Positions 37,856 to 49,071 of a stretch of DNA of 64,000 bases are shown piece by piece. The notes below the pieces were generated by a model. It was not told the origin of the DNA. It saw only the letters and a program-made list of their open reading frames with translations, and ran no database searches. The stretch lies in assembly GCF_020184175.1 (NCBI RefSeq), contig NC_065531.1:59293213-59357212 (forward strand), given 5' to 3'. Position numbers and translations under genes: made by a program. The stretch comes from Aphis gossypii. Taxonomy: Eukaryota; Arthropoda; Insecta; Hemiptera; Aphididae. The number at the start of each line of letters is the position of its first letter. Position 1 is the stretch's first letter.

Positions 37856-39052
37856 TTAAACTGACAATCTCTCATTAAATGCTTCGATTTCGTGTGTGAA
37901 TTCATTTCTATAATCTTCCTCGCCTGATGACGCCGCACTGCACAAACAACAGCAGATGGTCTTGAAGACCCTGCGGAGACCTCTCCTCAGGGCCGACAAG
38001 AATCGACTCTTTTTCTTTTCCAACGCAACCGTCTTGTCCTTGTCAATTATAGATGTTTGTTTGTCACTTTTTTTCTCGCCTGACGACAATGCCTGTACTT
38101 CCGTGAGGCTCACCACCGCGGGCGGTGCAGCCACCGCAACATATTCCATGTTGGGACCGAATGCTTCAATAACACAAGTCGAAGTTTCAACCGGCGCATT
38201 AGTATCCGCCTCCACGAAACTGATGACTTCCGTCGTCATCAGCTCCGTGGAATGCGCCAGTGACAACGTCTCTTCTTCTGCGGGGCACACCGCCGACTTC
38301 GCCACCTCAATATTGTCCGACTCGGGACCAGGAATTTCAATTTCATAAGTTGGAGTATCGACCGGCGCATTGGTTTCCGCTTCCACGAAACTGATGACTT
38401 CCGTCGTCATCAGCTCCGTGGAATGCGCCAGTGAAAACGTCTCTTCTTCTGAGGGGCACACCGCCGACTTCGCCACCTCAATATTGTCTTGGTCAATTAT
38501 AGATGTTTGTTTGTTACTTTTTTTCTCTCCTGACGACAATGCCTGTACTTCCGTGAGGCACACCACCGTGGGCGGTGCAGCCACCGCAACATTTTCCATG
38601 TTGGGACCGAATGTTTCAATAACACAAGTCGAAGTTTCAACCGGCTCATTAGTATCCGCTTCCACGAAACTGATGACTTCCATCGTCATCAGCTCCGTGG
38701 AATGCGCCAGTGACAACGTCTCTTCTTCTGCGGGGCACACCACCGACTTCGCCACCTCAATATTGTCCGACTCGAGACCGGGCATTTCAACTTCACAAGT
38801 TGGAGTATCAACCGGCGCATTGGGGTCCGGTTCTACGAAACTGATGGCTTCCGTCATCAGCTCCGTAGAATGCGCCGGTTTCAACGTCGGCTCCTCACCT
38901 GGATAAACCACCGGAACCGCCACCTCGACATTTGTCTTCACAGTACCGGGACTTTCAATATCAAAAGTTGATGTTTCGTCCGTTGACAATACTGGCGACA
39001 CATCCTGATGACATAGATCATATTCAACATCATTTGAACTGGTTGGATCCAT
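37856..39052 (-). CDS. 398-residue internally duplicated protein, unknown function
   Basis: An intact single-exon frame from ATG at 39052 to a stop at 37856-37858. Residues 1-40 are acidic and unique. Residues 41-339 are four related units (41-96, 97-189, 190-246, 247-339) sharing the core AHSTELMT-EVISFVEADTN. Units 2 and 4 carry an extra ~38-residue segment (VAVAAPP...EVQALSSGEKKS). Thus 41-189 and 190-339 are a recent tandem duplication. Residues 346-372 switch to a strongly basic stretch (KKKSRFLSALRRGLRRVFK) followed by a Cys cluster, ICCCLCS. That arrangement looks like an amphipathic membrane-binding helix next to palmitoylatable cysteines. The tail after it is acidic. There is no signal peptide and no enzyme motif. 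I do not recognise a family. Regular Ser/Thr/Glu-rich repeats plus a membrane-anchor tail suggest a peripheral membrane or scaffold protein (inference). The long clean frame in AT-rich DNA supports a real gene. Confidence 0.65.
   Translation of the reverse strand: MDPTSSNDVEYDLCHQDVSPVLSTDETSTFDIESPGTVKTNVEVAVPVVYPGEEPTLKPAHSTELMTEAISFVEPDPNAPVDTPTCEVEMPGLESDNIEVAKSVVCPAEEETLSLAHSTELMTMEVISFVEADTNEPVETSTCVIETFGPNMENVAVAAPPTVVCLTEVQALSSGEKKSNKQTSIIDQDNIEVAKSAVCPSEEETFSLAHSTELMTTEVISFVEAETNAPVDTPTYEIEIPGPESDNIEVAKSAVCPAEEETLSLAHSTELMTTEVISFVEADTNAPVETSTCVIEAFGPNMEYVAVAAPPAVVSLTEVQALSSGEKKSDKQTSIIDKDKTVALEKKKSRFLSALRRGLRRVFKTICCCLCSAASSGEEDYRNEFTHEIEAFNERLSV
38036..38932 (-). repeat. tandem duplication of a ~450-bp coding block
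   Basis: Blocks 38036-38485 and 38486-38932 are near-identical in DNA as well as protein, and both begin with TCAATTATAGATGTTTGTTT-like or equivalent unit boundaries. Each block itself holds one short and one long unit. High nucleotide similarity implies a recent event or gene conversion. Confidence 0.75.
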
Positions 39053-39479
39053 AATTATACGTATATTTTACGTATATTTTGACTTGAAATATAAATACAA
39101 ATTTATATTTATATAGAAAATACAATTTAGGTATTACAAAACTTTTTGTACAGAAAATTGTTTAGATACCTAGCGAGTATGAACAGTAAGTGAATCAAAA
39201 ATTGTCTCTATGATACACTTCTTAGAATATCGCCTTGACAACAATTAAAAATGATATAACAAAATACTATGAACAGCCAATAGATGTATTAAAACTCTTA
39301 AATAAAATACTACAGTTTTTATAATTTAATCATATTTTATTATTTGACAAATTTTATTGGAAAAAAATTTGTAATTTACCTACTATTTACTGTTATAAAA
39401 TACTAAATAGTAAATTTACATTCACCCGTAAAATAAATATTACTGTTAATGTTTTATGGTATAATAGATGTGCCTCGCT

Positions 39480-39910
39480 CTGCTGTGAAATTCGGTCTAA
39501 GTGATATTTGCTCTAAATGAGTACCCTAGGTCGGAAACGGGACTGTAAAGAAAATATCGTAAAAAGTCTAGTAGTCACAATTTTAGTTAACCTAACCTTC
39601 GAGGGGGTCGGTGTGCCTCGATTTCTGGGCTGGTGGAAGCCACCTTTGGCGCCTTCGAGGGGGTCGTGTAAAAATCGTGTTATCAGGAATTCGGTCGGAA
39701 ATTGTAATCGGGTGTCTAGAAAAGAAATTATATACTAAAAAAGTAAGAAAAGTACTGAAGTCGAGTAAATAAATACGAAAAATTTTAATTAAGTGTCTAG
39801 CTATTAGTCCTAAACTGGTGTAATACCGTTTCCCATTGCATGCCCTGTCTTTTGTATATAAAAAAATGTATTTAGCGAAAATGGTAGTCAAGTGTCTAGC
39901 TATCAATCAT
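39480..39910. other. unclassified repeat-like segment
   Basis: The word CCTTCGAGGGGGTCG occurs twice, 54 bp apart (near 39596 and 39650), and GTGTCTAG occurs three times (near 39712, 39798 and 39891). Composition differs from the flanks. Frames on both strands (39517-39738, 39592-39906) show no protein features. It is probably part of a decayed transposable element. Confidence 0.35.
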
Positions 39911-40189
39911 CACATCACATAACTAAATCTGTATCCTAAATCTATATTTGACAATACAATCCACCTGCGCCTCCGACGTCGAAAGTCTAATGTTGTATTG
40001 TAGGATAATTAGTATAAAGTCGAATAACATATTTTGAGCATTCAAATCGAGTTGTCAGTTATCATTGGAAAAAATCGAATTAAACGCAATTAAACCCACC
40101 CACCACGTAGGCAATCCGATTACAATCCGAAATAGTTATTTAACCATGTCAAAAATCGTTTGAGGCTAAACCGTTATTTAACGCGGTTT

Positions 40190-40990
40190 TGTAAAAATTT
40201 AAATTTCAAACACTCATAAAAATTTTTTGTCTGAATCCGGTAGAGTTTTTTTTACAGATATTTGAAGAAAAATTTATGGAGAACCTTGTACCAAATTTTC
40301 AAAACCTAGTTATAAAAGAAAAAAATTTTATGATTTATCAACTTCAAAATTACTTGTAAATTTTTGCGTTTTCGACAGATTTCGTAAAAATTTGAACTAT
40401 AAGCTCTTATAAAAAAAAATTGTGACTAACGATTTTTAATTTTTTTTTGCTACAATAAAAACAACTCATAAAGAACCTTGTATTAAATTTTCAAAACTTT
40501 TTGGTCATCCAAAAATTTTTTATCGACACTTAAAAAAAAATTTCTCAAAAAAATCGAAAATTTCAGTGGTCTATAAATAACTCAAAAAAAGTCAAAATTT
40601 TTTGAAAATTTAACTATATACAGATACCACTGACATTAACATTTGGTGAAAATTTCAAGTATTTTCAGTGATTAGTTTTTGAATTACAACCATAAAAAAA
40701 AATTAATTTGGTCGAAAACTGGTTTTGCGTAAAAATTGCCGTTTTTCCGTCATTTTTTTTTTGTTTTTCTCGATTTTTTTGAAAACTGTTGGAAAATGTT
40801 AACTTTTTACCTCTATAATGCACCAAGGATATTCACTTTTACATCGGAAACCACCCCCATAGTTTGAAATTGAAGCATTATTTCGAATAGTTATGCTGTA
40901 CACAGACACAAAAAAAAACAAAAAAAAAAAAAAAACACACATCATTGTAAAATCAATACATTCATCACTTCGTTCAGAATCTAAAATTAA
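40190..40990 (+). repeat. dispersed repeat family A, long copy with tail
   Basis: The body matches 36655-37140. It contains an internal duplication of a ~210-bp segment marked by GAGAACCTTGTACCAAATTT (near 40280) and AAGAACCTTGTATTAAATTT (near 40470). The tail holds an A-rich run (40911-40934) and ends with TTCATCACTTCGTTCAGAAT. The end is the inverse of the family head word ATTCTGAACGAAGATGA, so the family has inverted ends. Confidence 0.65.
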
Positions 40991-41006
40991 TTACGTTACT
41001 ATAAGT

Positions 41007-41324
41007 CAGAGATGGGCAACTCAAAGTATCTAGGGGGCCACTTTTAAGTACTTTAAAATCTAGCGGGCCGCAGAGCATAGGAGAAAGCAAAAAAAAGTCC
41101 TTCAAATTTACTTACATTTATTTTTTATCTTTATTTATTTATATTTACAATTATTATTTAATGTGATACTTGAGGATGAGGTTTTTTAATAGACAATTTA
41201 GTAAAATCCACTTCTATATCTGTAGTTGAAAATTATATGAAGTAATTTGAAAATGTAGCGCGGGCCAAATAAAAAAGGTACGCGGGCCGTATGCGGCCCG
41301 CGGGCCGCCAGTTGCCCATCCCTG
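41007..41324. mobile_element. non-autonomous hAT element (MITE)
   Basis: The 318-bp element starts CAGAGATGGGCAACT and ends AGTTGCCCATCCCTG (15-bp terminal repeats, one mismatch). It is flanked by a perfect 8-bp target duplication, CTATAAGT, at 40999-41006 and 41325-41332. CAG...GGGCAA termini and 8-bp duplications are hallmarks of the hAT superfamily (Charlie/SPIN-like ends). The interior is GC-rich near both ends (GCGGGCCGCAG, GCGGCCCGCGGGCCGCC) and AT-rich in the centre, with no transposase. The terminal sequence differs from the autonomous hAT element at 53252, so that element is not its obvious source. Confidence 0.9.
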
Positions 41325-41332
41325 CTATAAGT

Positions 41333-44300
41333 TAACACAATACGTAATCGACTAGATTTTTTTTATCACCAATATATTAAATAGTATATAGGTACAGAAT
41401 TGGCAAAAGTAGGTTAGGTTATAAGATAAAAAGTCAGATATTTTATTGAATACGTAGGTAATTTATAATGTAAACGATTGGTATAGAAGGACATAATATT
41501 TTACGTATTTTAAAACCATTTTAAATTCCTGAAATATATTACTGTAATACGTATTATATCAAAATACTACTCATCAATGGACAATGGTTTACTAATAATA
41601 TGGACATATTGTTTTGTAACGAGGCACTACCACTATCTCAACAATATCGTTAACCATAAATACTTTTTAAATTATAAATTTTAGTTGTCAATAATGCAAA
41701 CTTGAAATCAAAATAACTTTAAATGAAACATCAAACAAATTTTAGTCAGAGCATTTCTATGTAAAAAAAAAAAAAAAATAATAATAATAATAAAATATAT
41801 TGTATAAATAGTGAAAATAGTAGAAACTTTTGTTTGTGACAAGTTGAGAAAAATATTAAAACAAGTATAACAAATTACAAATATTATAATGACTTTTTTC
41901 ATATTGAATGTATTGTAATAGTTTATTTTATTAGTGAATGATATTACACATTAACACGACAAAAATATTAATCAATTTTATTATGTTGAGCATTGCATAA
42001 AACACTTTACAAAATAAACCACTGAAATTGTACTTAAATATAATATTATTATAGTTTCCTTTTCTACAATATTACAAAAACGAATAATGCTAGCACAGTA
42101 GTTATAGTTAGGGACAACAACACATTTATGACGTTAACTTCTCCCCCGGAAACATTTCGTAGTAAACAAATGCTATTGTATAATTTCTTAATTTCAAAAG
42201 TTTTCTCTGTGCTGTGTCCCTGTATATAATATAATATCATTCAATCTCCATCGGCATTGATCGTTTATTTTTAGATGTACACGCTTTTACTTATCAGCTA
42301 TTATTTATTTCAGTCTCCTTCGAAAGTTTGAGATAGGAAATAGAAGGAATCTGTGGCCCACAGCGTTCACAAGTGTTCCTTTAATTTTTCTCTTAAAATT
42401 ACACGAAATTACCAAACTGAATATTATATTCTTATCATCAGTAATAAAATTTAACACTAGAAAATTTATGAATAAAATATAATAATTTTACCAATTTGCA
42501 AAACATTCTTATAGTTTATTTATTCAAAACTAAAAAGAGAAAAATGGAAAAAATATAGTATTTTATTTTAGAAATTTGGTTACCTAGGCCAATCACCAAA
42601 TACCTAATCAATGTATTCAATATTTTTGAATCAGCGTTCAATGTTCATTGTCATTTTTCAATTCAAATACAATAACATTCAGACTCAGAAAATAATTGAA
42701 TGACTGAAATACTGCAGCAGAATTCAGAACAGCAAATTTTGGAAATGTGATGTATAGAACGATATGATTCATATTTATTATTAGAACCAAATATATGTGG
42801 TATTCTTATTATTGACTTCTATATAATTTTATTTTCATAGTTTCGCATACCTGTATCACGTTTTTCCTTGAATTTTTAGAAAATATATTTTCTATAGAGA
42901 CTAATTTTTACAAGTGTATTTAATGTGTATACAATTATAAAAAAAAATTAAATTAATTATTATTAATAAACATATTTTACGAATTATGATGTAGTGTAAA
43001 TAAAAATTAAAAACAATAAATAAAAATAAGTTCATATGATCTATAGAAACGTTAAAATTTTATAATATTTCATACATCTCTTAACAGTTCAATTTTATGT
43101 TATCCCATTTTTAACTCGATACCTAACAAAAATATATCAACATAACTAATAACCTAATTTATTTTTGTAAATTAATTTTATATTTGTACTAGATTACAAT
43201 TTAAAATAAGTATTCAAGAGTAATATTATTATAATGGTTACTTATGGTAATGGTAATGGTCCCATTGAGACGCAATGACAAGTATCTATACTTACTTTAT
43301 TTATAAGGTAATATTCAATTACCTTTATAAAACAAAAAAATATATTAGGTATAGATAGCAATCACATCAATCACGATTTTTCAAAGTATATAGGTATTCA
43401 ATGATATTATTTAATATTCAATACTGAAAATATTAAAACATACATCTTATATCACAACTCTTCTTTGACCCCGGATCTACGTTTTACTGTTTTGATAAAC
43501 GTACCAATACGATTTTTCAAATTATTCAAACCAAGTACTTATAGGATCCAATATTTAACAGACATAGCTACCAATAGTTTTTACGAAATTAAAACTAAAC
43601 GTGTATAATATTATTTTATTTCATTGGTTCATATAGGACAGGTATGTAATTTTCAAATTATAAACTGTTTCTACATAATATTATCTACTAACCATTATGC
43701 AATTAACCGCATCAATTGTTTTATTCGTATGTGGATAAAACGCAATTTACAAAGTACTTAAGTACCTAGAAATTCCTCAAAATTGAATTTTACATAAATA
43801 TGAAACACTATTATTATGTCTTTGTTTTAGTAAATTACTACGTTTTTGACTTTTGTTAAAGATAAATAATATACTGTAGTCTGTAGGTACTTACCAATTT
43901 CTCAAACTGCATTATACTTCAAACTATTATTAAGCTAATAATGAGATGTGCATGGTCTTTGATCATTTAAATGGAATAATTGTATTTAAATAGAATAAAA
44001 CTTATTCTGACGTTTCTGATCCATTAAGAATTATTTTTAATCACAATAAGATTTAACGTGATACTAAGACTGGAAATTTTATTATACTTCCTATTCCTAC
44101 CTGCATTTGCTGAAAAATAAAAACTTTTTGCAATTATTCATTTTTGAATACCTAGTAAATTATTATATTATTATAGGTATTTATCAATCCACTTAAGATT
44201 TAAAATAAAATAAACAACATAAATTATTTTTAAGCCAATACATTGCAATGCTAAAAACCTTAAAATATATTAATCCATAAATAGGTATATGTTTCACTGA

Positions 44301-47300
44301 TGATAAATTTGAACACCTAGAATACAGTGTAATACAATTATATAGAAGTCTTTCTTTAACTGACAACGTATAAAATACCTTTACTGAAGTAAACTTTAAT
44401 GATGAATTACAGCTTTATAGTCGTATTAAGTTTAGATGACGTATCGTCTATATTAATTATTAAAAGAATTCTTATAATATACCTACTGAATTTAATTTCT
44501 GACTATAGATTTATAATATATAATTTATGTAATATGTTGACGTTATTATAAGCTACTTTTCATTAATACTAATCCTTTTAAAACTAACCTTTTTCTTCAA
44601 TACCTTTTTTGCTCTTAAAACCCCGACCAAGATAAAAATACAAAATCTTACCTATAAAATATAAATAAGACATAAACTAAAACATTTTATTTAATCATTT
44701 ATTTTTTGATTAGAAAATGACTATATAATATGCATTATGTATATTTCAATATACAATTAAACAATATTGTAAATTAATCAAAAACAATTATTTATTTTAG
44801 ATTTTGTACGATGTAAAAGAAATATTGTTATATTTATGTGTACATTTTGTTTTCTAACACTTTTCGGAACTTTAATTATTATTTGACTTATGCAATATTT
44901 TTGTAAGCTTTCGGTTGAGTAATATTAAAAAACATAGATTTAAATTTACTAAGTTACCTCTAATCTCTAATCATCACATCAAATTTTTATTTACTATTAT
45001 AAAACGGCGATTAATTATGAAAGTATAGCAATGTATAACGTATATATAGTATGTTATATTTGTGATAACAAGACTTCGTGCTTGAAATAATATGTAGCTA
45101 TGTAGGTAGGTATATGGTTTATCGCACATTATTCGTAAGACTATGAATACATTTATTTTCTTTGCAAAGGAAATCAAAACAAAGCAAGTGATGATAACAT
45201 TAGTTAATGTACTGATAAAAATTTTTAAATACCATATAAGTACTAAAATCGTGGGTAGTCGACGGTCGTCTTGGACATTGCTTTCTATTAATTAATTATT
45301 TATCTGTGCGTAGGATCTCGTTACCGTACCCAAATAGAGTAGAGTGACTAACTTTAAGAACTTTAAGCTGATATTTAAGTTTCAGTACGCTTATACTAAA
45401 ATACAGGATTAGCCATTTGCAAAATAGGTAATGCATAACTCGTAGGTAGGTATTTTAAAGTCATCGCTAACTCGTGTACAGAAACAAAACATGGTAACAT
45501 CGTGCTATATAATTTAAATTTATAAGAAAGAAAATCATCAATTAATTTTTCGCTGATTATTAGTATGATTGTTATGAAAGATCGCGTTCTTCATTATTTA
45601 CTAGTTTGCTACCTAATTACCAATGAAATATAATATATTATCATGATCCTTGCGGCTTAATTTTTGCCAGTAGTGTAATATTTAAATCTGTGACTTTAAA
45701 TCACATTATTAATGTAGTTCATTGGGTAAATAAGGCAAGCATACTTTAAATAAAGTTCACAAATATGACGTTGAACCAAACTGAATTCTTATTTTTATCA
45801 CTAAATTTATGAAATGTATAGTCTACATCTACATGTTTATGTATTTATTCAATAATTTTAGAATATAACACGAGAAATAAAAATAAAAAGTATAAATTAG
45901 TATCATATCATACGTTTTTACGTTTTATACATTCATGATAAAATTAATACCAGACACAAATACACAATACGGCTTTATCGTATATTTTTTTTTGTTCCGC
46001 CATAAAAGTTGACGATAATCAACCTTATTTTATTTTCAAAATAAACAACTAATTTGACTCAAAATCAATCAAAATACACGAATAATCTACCGTAACTTAA
46101 ATATAACTCCAAAATACTCAAACACACATACATACATAATATATAATAGGTACTTAGCGAGCTTTGGCTTGAAGGTTTTAAAGTTAAATCCTATATACTT
46201 TCAACTTTTCTATACTATATGTGGCACAAGGGATAATATTGACAAATTAATAATTTATAGAAAATAATGTCGCAGTACCTGATATAACTCGATTTCATTT
46301 GGGAATTTTTGTTGAGAAACCTTATCGTTTCACTTAACTCGAAGCAAAATCGATTTGACATTTTGCTTTAAGTTATTTTCTCAATAAATATCGTATAACT
46401 TCACTTTTTAATAATATATGAAATCATTGGAATCATTGAATATTAATTATAGTAAAGTAATACTATTATTTAGTTTCAATATTATATTATAATAAAATTT
46501 ATATAAAATTAAATTATTGAAATTAAATAAAAATAATTTAAAACACAATATATTGAATACTAATATATTATAGGTAGTTAAATCAGTATTTTCTAATAAT
46601 TTACTTGCCTATGCTATTTTTATGGTACCAAATGATTCTAGTCAACTACAAAAATACCTAATATTCAAATTCTGAAATGATTAAGATTTAAGATTTATTG
46701 ATCAATTGACAATGATTAAATGAAAAATATAAAGTTCTACGTTTAGTTTCCACATTCTTAAAATTGAATGAATAATTGATAAAATTTAAGTTTTATTTTT
46801 CTTCACATATTGATTAAAAAAAAAAAAATAGAAATGTCCTAGCTACGAATCTATGATATACATTTCGGATAATTCATATACCTATTGAATTAACTCGCTT
46901 TAAATTGTTTTGTATTATACTAATTATACATATGTATAAATACTAATTATAGTAGGGGAAATACTAATTTTTAGCGAAATAATGAAAGTAAAACGATAGT
47001 TTTACTAGTAGCTACAGCTAGTTGTCACGTGTAATGACACATTCGGACTATTCTGAGTTCATATGCAAAAACCATCAAGTAAGTTATATTTTTCAATGTC
47101 AGAAGTACAATTTTTAGGAAATAATTAAAATTTTAACTAAAACATAAAAATGTAATTGTTATATATAAAACTTATACAAATCCCCGGAATTTTAAAATAT
47201 ATCTATCTAACATGCCTGTAATGATGTAGGTAGGTACAGTAGGTATATTGAATACCTATTTTGAAAGCATCAATATTATACTTACCTATTCAAATGTGTT

Positions 47301-49071
47301 TGAATATTTCAGAGAATTTTGTAAAAATAGAAATTCTTTACTAATATTACTACCTACTTCTGATGAAAATACACGTCAAAAATGAAATCTACTTATATTT
47401 GGATTTGATGTAGTCCTGCAGGTACCTAAAGTAGCCCTAGACCAATACTCTTCAACTCATAGTGTTGGTACAGATATCTATTTGAGTGTTGAGTACGTCG
47501 TATGGGATGTACAGCCATTATAAAGCTAATGTGTATTACTAAAATGCTCAAATGCATAGGTAAGTAACAAAAAATATTACGATAATGAGATAGCAAAACC
47601 GTGGACTCAAGGGAAAAATTGTAATGAAATCGCCTATCTAAGTAGGTACCGTGGTATGATAGTGTGATACCAAAATTTTTAATTATAAAATTACAATCTA
47701 TACAAAAAAAAATACGTTTTGCTATACGCCTATACCTATGGAAAACCTGAAAAATATGGTATTATGGTAATTTGGTCCCATTAATGAAACAATTATAAGG
47801 GCACAGTGCAGATGACTATAACGCAAATTTGGGCGTGATATATGATATATATTATAAGTGTAATTACCGTTTGGATCAAATTTATAATAACATAAACAAC
47901 GTTTTATTTTTTTTCTCCATTTTTTATAAGCTTAGCACTATCATAATATATTGACATGTATAAACCGTGATTTTAACATTTAAAATAATGTACATAAGAT
48001 AGGTGCATCTATACTTATTACTTAGCATATATTTTAGTACCTTATTACAATATACTATATTTATAGCTCTAGCTTTAATTTTGGTACTTTTATAACGTTT
48101 TAACGTCAAATAGCCTTTTTTAATCTATAAATACATAAAATCGGGTGACTACAAATTGAATGTGAGATGTCATATCACCAGACAATAGACACCAATAATA
48201 TTATGTTTTTCATTGTTATTTTAAAATTACAAAGGTATTTATTCAAATTGTAATCACCATAAATGGCCAGTACTACATTTTCTTAATTTATTCTCCTAGT
48301 TAATGAACTCAAAATTGGCTAATCCAAAATAAGTCAGAAAACCTTATATGCTGGATGTAGTTAATCTCTAATATATTATGAAGTTACTATGATTTAGAAA
48401 ATTAACACAATACACTTTATACACTACCACCTACCATAAAATCTTATTCTCTCTAAATTAAATCAAAAAAGTAATTATTGCCATAATTTTTTTATAATAT
48501 CTTCTCATTATTATCCTACATTAATGAGTTTCTCCCAAAAACACATTTAATTAAGTGAAATTCTATTAACTTCGGAATAAACAAAAAAGTTATGTGAAAC
48601 TATTTGGGTTAACATTTGATGAATTTTAAAGGAAGACATAATATTATACAGATATGCTACACAAAAACAACAATATTGAAAGTCAAATATTAACTTGAAT
48701 TGATATATAAAAAAAAATAGTAATAAAACAATAGAAAATAATTAATATTGGTTAATAAACTAAACCATTTTTAGTAGAAGATAGAAATAAGTTTATGATG
48801 TATTAATATAAAAAATTATAATTGTAAAAATAAAAATACAACTTTGTTTATGAATTGGGATTTTTTTTTTACATACTTCCCAATTACTTGTAATCACATT
48901 ATACAGTATACCACAGATAATAAAATATAGCTTATACATGATAAAAAAAAAGTTAAAAAAGAAATTACAATAAAATGAATGTGATATTACCACATAAATA
49001 ATAAATATAAACATTATTTGGTACATCAATAATTTTACAAGACCAAATGTATAATTATGTATCACAGTAAT
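41333..49071. other. long AT-rich intergenic region, no gene seen
   Basis: No supported coding sequence. Frames are short and dominated by Ile, Phe, Tyr, Asn and Lys codons. The last few hundred bases (48.5-49.07 kb) should hold the 3' UTR of the ribonucleotide reductase gene on the minus strand. Confidence 0.45.
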
